A stretch of 9,392 nucleotides of DNA from positions 1 to 9,392 of the forward strand of contig JAJZFQ010000159.1 in the NCBI GenBank assembly GCA_021805275.1, written 5' to 3'. Made by a program: the position numbers and the translations under genes. This document shows, piece after piece, positions 1 through 5,368 of this stretch. Position 1 is the stretch's first letter, and every line of letters begins with the position of its first letter. The notes under the pieces are model-generated. The model saw only the letters and a program-made list of their open reading frames with translations. It was not told where the DNA came from and ran no database searches. The DNA comes from Pseudomonadota bacterium. Lineage in GTDB: Bacteria > Pseudomonadota > Gammaproteobacteria > Steroidobacterales > Steroidobacteraceae.

Positions 1-146
1 TAGGAGTCCTTGCCGCCGGAGAGGCACACCATGACCCGGTCGCCCGGGCCGATCATGGCGAAGTCCTCGATGGCCTTGCCCACCTGTCCGCGCAGCTTCG
101 CTTGCAGACGCACCAACGTCCGCGACAAATGCACCGGTGCGTCCAT
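1..146 (-). CDS. ttcA: tRNA 2-thiocytidine biosynthesis protein TtcA, 5' part (runs off the window)
   Basis: Only the first 48 codons are present; the gene continues past base 1. TtcA is a cytoplasmic iron-sulfur enzyme that uses ATP to adenylate cytidine 32 of certain tRNAs and replaces its 2-oxygen with sulfur. The visible part matches the family N-terminus: a basic helix ([13 protein letters not shown], residues 17-29), then [14 protein letters not shown] (35-48), which holds the PP-loop ATP-pyrophosphatase motif SGGKDS at 43-48. The Cys residues that bind the cluster would lie outside the window. The ATG (144-146) directly follows the stop of the upstream carboxypeptidase gene. A GAGG eight bases ahead of the ATG, inside the end of that gene, is a suitable ribosome binding site, so the two genes are probably one transcript with coupled translation. 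TtcA is preferred over the related TilS because of the [10 protein letters not shown] context and the preceding helix. Confidence 0.9.
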   Translation of the reverse strand, partial: MDAPVHLSRTLVRLQAKLRGQVGKAIEDFAMIGPGDRVMVCLSGGKDS

Positions 147-1661
147 CTATGCGGCCTCGCTCGCGGCGGGCACCAGATACTTCCCCTCCACGTAGCGGAT
201 GTAGGCCGCGGCGGAGAGCGGTTTGCGCGTGGCCCCGCGCAACAGCTCCTGCACCGGCACTTTCGCGCCGAGCCCATGCACGTGGGTACGCAACCACTCG
301 AACAGTCCGGAGAACTCCCCGCGGGCGAGTTGCTCATCGAGCGTCGGCACGTCGTTGCGCAGACTCTCGTACAGCTGCGCTGCGATCATCGCGCCGAGAG
401 CGTACGAGGGGAAATATCCGAACGAACCGACGGCCCAGTGCACATCCTGCAGGCACCCCTCGGTGTCGTTCGCCGGCCGGATCCCCAAGCGCTGCTGCAT
501 CCCCTCGTTCCACGCCTCGGGCAGATCGCGCACCGCGAGTTCACCGAGCAGCAACTGCTTCTCCAGCTCGTAGCGCAGCAGCACGTGCAGCGGGTAGGTG
601 AGCTCATCGGCATCGACCCGGATCAGCCCACGGCGCACCCGCGTCAGGTGCGCATACACGTTCTCCACCTCCCACTCCGTACCACCGAGGCCGAAGTGTT
701 TGGCGATCAGCGGCTGCACGTAGCGCACGAACGGGCGGCTGCGGCAGACGATCATCTCCATCAGCAGCGACTGGCTCTCCTCGAGCGCCATACCGCGGTC
801 GCGGCCGACCGGCTGGTCGAGCCAGTCCTGCGGCAGCCCCAGGTCGTACATGGCGTGCCCGGTCTCGTGCATCGCCCCGAGCAGCCCGGTGAAGGGATCC
901 GCGACATCCAGGCGAGTGGTGACGCGGATGTCGCCCGGCACGCCCTCGGTGAACGGATGCTCGCTCTCATCGAGGCGGCCGCGATCGAAGGGGAAGCCAA
1001 TCTGCTTCATCACCTCCATGATGAGGGCCCGCTGCTTGGCATGCGGGAAGCGGCCCTCGAGCGGGCGCGGTGGGTGGCTCTCCTGAGCGCCGATCACCTC
1101 GCGGATCAGCGCCGGCAGCCGCCGCGAGAGCGCCTTGAACATCGCATCGATGTCCGCGGTCGTGATGCCGGGACTGAACTCATCGACCAGCGCGTCGTAG
1201 GGCGCGAGGTTCAGCGCCTGACCGAGCAGTGCCGCCTTGTCGCGCACCAGATGCACGACCTCCTCCAGGTGCGGTGTCAAGAGGTCGAAGCGACCCTTGG
1301 CGCGAGCATCCTGCCAGCAGACCTCGGCCCGCGAGACGGCCTTGGTGAGGCGCGAGATCAGCGACACGGGGGTGGCGATGGCGTGATCGCGCTCACGGCG
1401 CATCTCGCGCAGGTTGGCGATCTGCCAGTCCTCGAGCCCCTGGGTGTTGGCTTGCGCCCGATCGAGCAGCCGGCTGATGCGCGGGGCCGTGAGCAGTGCA
1501 TGGTGTTCGGTCTCGAGCGCCGCGAGCTGCTCGCCGCGCACGTCCGCGCTGCCGCGCGGCATCATCACTGCGGCGTCCCAGCGCAGCAGCGAGAGCGCAC
1601 CGCGCAGCGCGTGCAGCCGCTTGAATTCCTCTTCGAGCTGTTCGTAGGGGGAGGCCGACAT
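147..1661 (-). CDS. M32 family metallocarboxypeptidase (carboxypeptidase Taq)
   Basis: A 504-residue cytoplasmic zinc carboxypeptidase that removes residues from peptide C-termini; length is normal for family M32 (about 490-510). The M32 motifs occur in order: HPF at 235-237, DIRVTTR at 244-250, the zinc site HETGH at 265-269 (H265 and H269 ligands, E266 catalytic), EESQS at 294-298 (E295 the expected third ligand), IRVDADE at 347-353 and GCLQDVHW at 402-409. GYFPSYALG (415-423) is also typical. The odd point is Glu294: the family normally reads HESQ or HESxQ here, so the first His is replaced while the ligand Glu is kept. There is no signal peptide. No clear Shine-Dalgarno sequence precedes the ATG at 1661. 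The gene sits head to tail with ttcA and diverges from glgA. Substrate preference cannot be read from sequence. Family assignment is secure; full activity is likely but less certain. Confidence 0.93.
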   Translation of the reverse strand: MSASPYEQLEEEFKRLHALRGALSLLRWDAAVMMPRGSADVRGEQLAALETEHHALLTAPRISRLLDRAQANTQGLEDWQIANLREMRRERDHAIATPVSLISRLTKAVSRAEVCWQDARAKGRFDLLTPHLEEVVHLVRDKAALLGQALNLAPYDALVDEFSPGITTADIDAMFKALSRRLPALIREVIGAQESHPPRPLEGRFPHAKQRALIMEVMKQIGFPFDRGRLDESEHPFTEGVPGDIRVTTRLDVADPFTGLLGAMHETGHAMYDLGLPQDWLDQPVGRDRGMALEESQSLLMEMIVCRSRPFVRYVQPLIAKHFGLGGTEWEVENVYAHLTRVRRGLIRVDADELTYPLHVLLRYELEKQLLLGELAVRDLPEAWNEGMQQRLGIRPANDTEGCLQDVHWAVGSFGYFPSYALGAMIAAQLYESLRNDVPTLDEQLARGEFSGLFEWLRTHVHGLGAKVPVQELLRGATRKPLSAAAYIRYVEGKYLVPAASEAA

Positions 1662-2034
1662 GATGGAGGCGTTCCGGGCGCCGGGCGTGAACCGCTCGCC
1701 GGTCCGGCCAGAGCGTGCCGCTCACTGTGTGGGAGAAGGCCTCTAGTTTAGCAGGGGGGCGCACCGCAGACAGCGAGCGACGCCTTAAATACTTTAAAAT
1801 TCAATCAGATACGCATGTTGCGGCAGCTTGACAGCACACCGCGGCATGGCGATCCCAGACCCGTCGTCGCCGCGCACCCCGGAATGCCGCACCCTTCCGG
1901 TACACTCCGGCCTACAGCCACGGCCAGCGGGCCACGAGCACCCCGACCCCGATCGAGAGCGCGAGCAGCAGCGCGAGGACCACGGCAATGAGGAAGCGGC
2001 GCATCGTCCCCATGATAATCCGGACCCAGACTCC
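1662..2034. promoter_or_regulatory. Divergent control region between the carboxypeptidase gene and glgA
   Basis: This gap must hold the promoters of two divergent genes. An AT-rich patch (about 1785-1810) stands out in GC-rich DNA and could be the melting or upstream element of either. On the minus strand TAAACT (1745-1750) resembles a -10 box for the carboxypeptidase gene, but no good -35 lies 16-18 bases away. On the plus strand TACACT (1901-1906) is a possible -10 for glgA, giving a leader of about 120 bases, again without a clear -35. A perfect TTGACA (1828-1833) has no -10 at the proper spacing. The glgA-proximal part also holds two small ORF candidates on opposite strands, listed separately. 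Promoter positions here are weak inferences. Confidence 0.3.
1912..2013 (-). CDS. Possible 33-residue single-pass membrane microprotein
   Basis: A short minus-strand ORF starts at ATG 2013 (or ATG 2004, giving 30 residues) and ends at TAG 1912-1914. The product would have a short basic N-terminus (MGTMRR), then about 22 almost uninterrupted aliphatic residues ending in GVGVLVA, then RWPWL. This is the shape of a single transmembrane helix with an aromatic end. Nearly all codons end in G or C, as in real genes nearby, but opposite-strand shadows in GC-rich DNA can show the same. No convincing ribosome binding site lies at normal spacing; a GGAG sits about 20 bases upstream. It lies antisense to the glgA leader and ends before the carboxypeptidase region. 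No homologue is recognised. It may be a compositional accident. Confidence 0.25.
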   Translation of the reverse strand: MGTMRRFLIAVVLALLLALSIGVGVLVARWPWL

Positions 2035-2038
2035 ATGA
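1988..2038 (+). CDS. Possible 16-codon leader ORF overlapping the glgA start
   Basis: The plus strand encodes MRKRRIVPMIIRTQTP from ATG 1988. Its TGA stop (2036-2038) overlaps the glgA ATG (2035-2037) as ATGA, the classic stop-start overlap of translational coupling. GAGGA (1975-1979) lies eight bases ahead of this ATG, an ideal ribosome binding site, whereas glgA has no recognisable site of its own just upstream of 2035. The sequence therefore allows ribosomes to load on the leader and pass on to glgA. No family is recognised, and such short ORFs arise by chance. It overlaps the minus-strand membrane microprotein candidate, and the two need not both be real. Confidence 0.3.
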   Translation: MRKRRIVPMIIRTQTP

Positions 2039-3495
2039 GCCTGCGCGTTGCAATCCTGGCCTCGGAAGCGACCCCGCTCTGCAAGACCGGGGGCCTGGCG
2101 GACGTCGCCGGCGCCCTCGCCGAGTGCCTCCATGCCGGCGGCCATGACGTGCGACTGTTCATCCCCGGCTATGCCAGTATCGAGCGGTCACGATACGGAC
2201 CACGGCCTGTCGAGGGCCTGCAGAACGTCGCGCTCGAGGTCGGCACACACCGGTATGTCTTTTCCGTCGGGCAGCTCTCCCTCCCCGGCTCCGGGGCGCT
2301 GGCGTATCTCATCGAGTGCCCGGTGCTCTTCGGACGCCCCACGCTCTATACCGGGGATCCGGACGAGCACCTGCGCTTTCTCGCCTTCACCCGCGCTGCC
2401 CTGATCGCCTGCGGCAGGCTCGGCTGGGCACCGCAGATCGTGCATTGCAACGACTGGCACACCGCATTCGCGCCGCTGCTGCTGCGCACGCATTTTGCGC
2501 AAGAGCCCGCGTTTGCGGCCGCCCGTTCGGTGCTGACCATCCATAACATCGGCTACCAGGGGATCTTCTCCGCCACGGACGTGGGCGACCTCGCCCTCGG
2601 CGATCACGCGTTCCTGCTGCACCAAGACGATCTGCGCGCCGGAGTCATCAATCCTCTGCGCCACGGCATTCTCTACGCCGATGCGCTCACCACGGTGAGT
2701 CCCACGCATGCGCGCGAGATCTGTTCGGACGAGTACGGCATGGGACTGCAGGACTCGCTGCGCATGCGCGAGCTCGACCTCACGGGCATTCTGAACGGCG
2801 TCGACTACGGCATCTGGGATCCGCGCGTCGATGTGAACCTGCCGCAGCACTTCGATGCCGAACACCTCGCCGTCAAGACCGACCTGAAGCGCGCGCTCCT
2901 CTCGCGTCTGGGATTCACCTCCGATGGGTCGGTCCCCCTCGCCGGCATCGTCAGCCGGCTTGCCCGGCAGAAGGGTATCGATCTGATGATCGAGGTGCTG
3001 CCGCGAGTGCTCCGCGCGCGAGCGCTGGCGCTGGTCGTACTCGGCACGGGGGACGCCCCCTACGAGCAGTTCTTTCGCGACCTCGCCGAGCAGTTCCCCG
3101 GCCAGGTCATCTTCCACCGCGGCTACGACGATGCACTCGCGCACTGGATCGAGGCGGCATCGGACCTGTTCCTGATGCCCTCGCGCTACGAGCCCTGCGG
3201 ACTGAACCAGATGTACAGTCTGCGCTACGGGACGGTGCCCGTGGTGCGGCGTACCGGGGGACTCGCCGACTCGGTCGAGCATTTCGATCCGGCCAGCGGT
3301 CAGGGAACCGGTATCGTCTTCAACGACTTCGACGCGCCGGCCCTCGAGTGGGCTCTGAACACCGCGCTCGACTGGTACGCCGACCCGACGCGGTGGCGAC
3401 GGATCATGCGTAACGGCATGGCGAAGGATTTCTCCTGGACGCGCCAGAGCGGCCAGTACCTGGAGATCTACCAGAGACTCTCGAGCCCGAAATAG
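2035..3495 (+). CDS. glgA: Glycogen synthase (ADP-glucose: alpha-1,4-glucan glucosyltransferase), GT5
   Basis: GlgA lengthens alpha-1,4-glucan chains from ADP-glucose, the polymerising step of bacterial glycogen synthesis, in the cytoplasm. The 486-residue product (E. coli GlgA has 477) has the two Rossmann-like GT-B domains. Visible signatures are KTGGLADV at 17-24 (ADP-glucose-binding KxGGL loop), HCNDWHT at 137-143, TIHNIGYQG at 168-176, ILNGVDYGIWDP from 252, SRLARQKG at 307-314 (the Arg and Lys of the donor phosphate site) and EPCGLNQ at 386-392 followed by RRTGGLAD from 405. The ATG at 2035 is chosen because MSLRVAILASEATPLCKTGG aligns with the family N-terminus; the open frame continues upstream to a TTG at 1828, but that stretch is low-complexity and unlike GlgA. 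No glgB, glgC or glgP lies in the window, so the gene is apart from a glycogen operon here. It lacks an obvious Shine-Dalgarno site and may be coupled to the leader ORF at 1988-2038. Confidence 0.96.
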   Translation: MSLRVAILASEATPLCKTGGLADVAGALAECLHAGGHDVRLFIPGYASIERSRYGPRPVEGLQNVALEVGTHRYVFSVGQLSLPGSGALAYLIECPVLFGRPTLYTGDPDEHLRFLAFTRAALIACGRLGWAPQIVHCNDWHTAFAPLLLRTHFAQEPAFAAARSVLTIHNIGYQGIFSATDVGDLALGDHAFLLHQDDLRAGVINPLRHGILYADALTTVSPTHAREICSDEYGMGLQDSLRMRELDLTGILNGVDYGIWDPRVDVNLPQHFDAEHLAVKTDLKRALLSRLGFTSDGSVPLAGIVSRLARQKGIDLMIEVLPRVLRARALALVVLGTGDAPYEQFFRDLAEQFPGQVIFHRGYDDALAHWIEAASDLFLMPSRYEPCGLNQMYSLRYGTVPVVRRTGGLADSVEHFDPASGQGTGIVFNDFDAPALEWALNTALDWYADPTRWRRIMRNGMAKDFSWTRQSGQYLEIYQRLSSPK

Positions 3496-3555
3496 CGCGC
3501 GTCACTTGCGATCCGGCCGCGCGCCCCGCCGGCCATCCTGATCCAGCGCGCTTTT
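3494..3555 (+). terminator. Possible terminator overlapping the glgA stop
   Basis: AGCGCGC (3494-3500, overlapping the TAG stop) can pair with GCGCGCT (3546-3552), which is followed by TTT and a CT-rich stretch. Inside lies a smaller GC-rich hairpin (GGCCG 3515-3519 with CGGCC 3530-3534). The T tract is short and the long stem distant, so this is a moderate candidate for ending glgA transcription. A second small stem (GCACGG 3559-3564 with CCGTGC 3574-3579) follows directly. Confidence 0.33.
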
Positions 3556-3995
3556 CTGGCACGGCTTTTTGTCCCGTGCATACTCCCCGTCACGAGCTAC
3601 CTGGCAAATCCATGCCGGCGCGAAAGCTGCTGAATCTCGCAGCGCGGCGCGACGAGAATGCTCGGCGGGTCACGCCAGGTCTGTTCGACGACCTCGCCCA
3701 TGCGCTCCTGCAGCACAAATCTGTGCCTATCGCTCGCGACACAACATGTACGCGATTCCGGATCGGCGTACCGAGCGGCCTCTTCATGCGCCCGTCATCC
3801 AACGGCGCCTCGCGGCTCCCGAGAGCAGAACACGTACGCTCGTGTACAATCCGTTAGGATGTGCTGAGGCAGAATCGGCGACCGCAATGTCTCGATCTCG
3901 CGACAACGTGGGATCGGCGCAGCGCATCCCGACCCGCGGACGGACTTTCAGTTGCGACGGTCCTCGGGCCAGACGAATTCCGCGCGCTGCACTCA

Positions 3996-4026
3996 GGCTC
4001 AGCCTTGAGCCCGCACCATGGTGCGG
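3996..4026 (+). promoter_or_regulatory. Two adjoining inverted repeats in the barrel gene leader
   Basis: GGCTCA (3996-4001) pairs with TGAGCC (4006-4011) around a GCCT loop. It adjoins, sharing base 4011, a perfect 16-base palindrome CCGCACCATGGTGCGG (4011-4026). The pair ends 24 bases before the AAGGAG site. As RNA the first is a compact hairpin; as DNA the second is a plausible operator for a dimeric repressor. The palindrome includes an in-frame ATG (4018) that could serve as a minor upstream start. Confidence 0.4.
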
Positions 4027-4050
4027 CGCGCGTCCGACAGAGTGGAGTCG

Positions 4051-4056
4051 AAGGAG
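4051..4056 (+). promoter_or_regulatory. Ribosome binding site of the barrel gene
   Basis: AAGGAG nine bases ahead of the ATG at 4066 is a near-consensus Shine-Dalgarno sequence. It decides the start at 4066 rather than the in-frame ATG at 4018, and the choice also gives a clean signal peptide. Confidence 0.8.
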
Positions 4057-4065
4057 AATCACGCC

Positions 4066-4737
4066 ATGTCCAGTTCACCTATTTCCCGCCGCATCTCGCG
4101 CCACGCCGCCACGACAGTGCTGCTCGCCGCGACACTCACGGTCCTGCCGCAAGCCCATGCGGCGACCAATTTGTTCAACATGTATGTCGGTGCGGCCTAC
4201 GCGCGCTCGAACCTGCGCGCTCGGGACAGCAGTCCGCTCCCCTTCGGCAGCGGCCCGCTCAGCAGCTTCGATCGATCCGATTCGGGCTACCAGTTCAGTC
4301 TCGGGGTCCGCGGCCTGGAGATGCTCGGCGCCGAGGTCGATTACTTCGATCTCGGCAGCGGCGGCGTCTCGAACTTGGCCACGGTGGGCGGAACAGCGGG
4401 CGTCGTCTCCAGCGCGAATGTAGGGCAGAAGGGCGAGGCGGCGTTCGCGATGCTTTACCTGCCGGTACCGATTGTCGACATCTATTTGAAGGCCGGCGTC
4501 GACCGAATCAACTCTAACTTGAACGCAAGCTACCTCCCGCGGGGCATTTTTTGCGGAGTACTCGGCTGCCAGAATCAATCCCTAGCGACCAGCAGGACGA
4601 CCACGGGACTGGCGCTCGGCGCCGGCGCACAATGGCAGTTTGGGAATTGGGGCCTGCGCGCCGAGTACGAACGGTTCACGGCCTACGGAGGGCACCCTGA
4701 CCTCGTGTCGGTCGGCGTCATTTGGACGTTCCTCTGA
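4066..4737 (+). CDS. Secreted outer-membrane beta-barrel protein (OmpA/opacity-like small barrel)
   Basis: A 223-residue precursor. It starts with a signal peptide: basic n-region (SRRISRH), hydrophobic core about 14-27 (AATTVLLAATLTVL), and an AHA cleavage site after residue 32. The mature part alternates amphipathic strands and glycine- or serine-rich turns (NMYVGAAYARS at 38-48, YQFSLGVRGLEMLGAEVDYFDL at 75-96, FAMLYLPVPIVDIYLKAGVD at 127-146, LALGAGAQWQFGNWGLRAEYERF at 182-204) and closes with VGVIWTFL, an aromatic C-terminal strand as expected for Bam-dependent insertion. Two cysteines (163 and 168) lie six residues apart in a likely surface loop and could form a disulfide. Length and strand pattern fit the eight-stranded small barrels such as OmpX, OmpW or opacity proteins, but no subfamily is recognised. 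There is no peptidoglycan-binding OmpA C-terminal domain. The gene appears monocistronic. Ligand and role are unknown. Confidence 0.8.
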   Translation: MSSSPISRRISRHAATTVLLAATLTVLPQAHAATNLFNMYVGAAYARSNLRARDSSPLPFGSGPLSSFDRSDSGYQFSLGVRGLEMLGAEVDYFDLGSGGVSNLATVGGTAGVVSSANVGQKGEAAFAMLYLPVPIVDIYLKAGVDRINSNLNASYLPRGIFCGVLGCQNQSLATSRTTTGLALGAGAQWQFGNWGLRAEYERFTAYGGHPDLVSVGVIWTFL

Positions 4738-5368
4738 CCCGGGGGCTTCCCGCCAACGCGAGCCTCACAATACGATGCCGCCCCGAATTCACGACCACTG
4801 AACGGCACGGCACGGCTGGTTCAGATGACAATGCCGACTCGCTCCTGCGCGCAGCCCAGCGGTATCGCCGCGCCCGACTCGCCGAGGAGCAGGTACAATC
4901 ACAACGCGAGAAGCGCAAAGTTGCCCTAACGCTGGCTCGTAACCCATTTCCTGGATTTCACCCTCCTGGCTCCGGAGGGACGCTCACCTGAACCGGGAGC
5001 TCATGTGCATTGCGCTTTGAGCTTCTTCGGCCGCCCCAGGAGTTCCGCGTCACCATTTACGCATACCGACCCGCGGCCCAATACATCGTCAAGCACCTGT
5101 AGGTGCAGCGGCTCGAAAATCCCGGCGAACCGATTGCCTCCTCCGGGCTGTCTCCGGCCCACACCCATGCACCCATGGTCCTACCCAGATAGGACTCGTT
5201 TTCAATGTTACTCGACCGGGCTTGCGGGCATGTTCTCGCATCACCCCGCAAGGACATCCTCATCTGATCACGAACTGCACCTACGTACGAACTGCTTTGT
5301 TAAGCACGATATCGCAGCGCCGCAGACGTGGCGCATTCTCGATGCGCCACGTCTGACTACGTCACAGC
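4738..5368. other. Gene-poor stretch rich in inverted repeats
   Basis: About 630 bases between two convergent genes without a convincing gene. It holds stem candidates CCCTCC/GGAGGG (4961-4979), GCACCT/AGGTGC (5093-5106), GTCCTA/TAGGAC (5178-5195, followed by TCGTTTT, weakly terminator-like for the barrel gene) and CTTGCGGG/CCCGCAAG (5221-5252), then the strong 14-bp stem at 5323-5355. One plus-strand frame reads a charged stretch (DSLLRAAQRYRRARLAEEQ), is broken by a TGA at 4989 and continues to a TAG at 5100-5102 with the coding-like EFRVTIYAYRPAAQYIVKHL. This may be a decayed gene; no family is recognised. Confidence 0.45.
5323..5355 (-). terminator. Perfect 14-bp stem-loop just after the TonB receptor stop
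   Basis: CAGACGTGGCGCAT (5323-5336) and ATGCGCCACGTCTG (5342-5355) form a perfect 14-bp stem around a TCTCG loop. On the minus strand it begins 13 bases after the receptor stop codon (5369-5371), the usual place of a terminator. Neither strand has a T tract after the stem, so it may instead protect the mRNA 3' end or block transcription from both sides, since the barrel gene points toward it. Confidence 0.5.

Larger units (their letters stand above)
3496..4065. other. Gene-poor stretch between glgA and the barrel gene
   Basis: About 570 bases without a convincing gene. The longest sensible plus-strand frame begins at ATG 3612 and ends at 3857 (81 residues, starting MPARKLLNLAARRDENARRV). It has no Shine-Dalgarno site, mixed third-position bases and no recognised family, so it is not called; it could be decayed coding sequence. 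TACAAT (3845-3850) is a fair -10 box for the barrel gene but has no good -35 and would give a leader of about 210 bases. The last 70 bases hold two adjoining inverted repeats and the ribosome binding site, listed separately. Confidence 0.5.

Noticed and set aside
102..1751. A 549-codon open frame on the plus strand opposite the carboxypeptidase
   Set aside because: It is rich in His, Arg and Gln with no domain, and is the expected mirror of a GC-rich gene whose minus-strand product shows all M32 motifs.
1828..1856. Perfect TTGACA as a glgA promoter -35 box
   Set aside because: The sequence 16-18 bases downstream (around GATCCC) does not resemble a -10 box.
1828..2034. Upstream extension of glgA from TTG 1828
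   Set aside because: The extra 69 residues are low-complexity and unlike the GlgA N-terminus, which begins exactly at 2035.
2188..3282. A 364-codon minus-strand frame inside glgA
   Set aside because: It is a reverse-strand shadow; the plus-strand protein carries all GT5 motifs.
3713..3726. GCACA/TGTGC inverted repeat as an operator
   Set aside because: Only five paired bases with no promoter or gene start nearby; easily chance.
3612..3857. An 81-codon plus-strand ORF between glgA and the barrel gene
   Set aside because: No ribosome site, weak codon bias and no recognised family; noted only as possibly decayed coding sequence.
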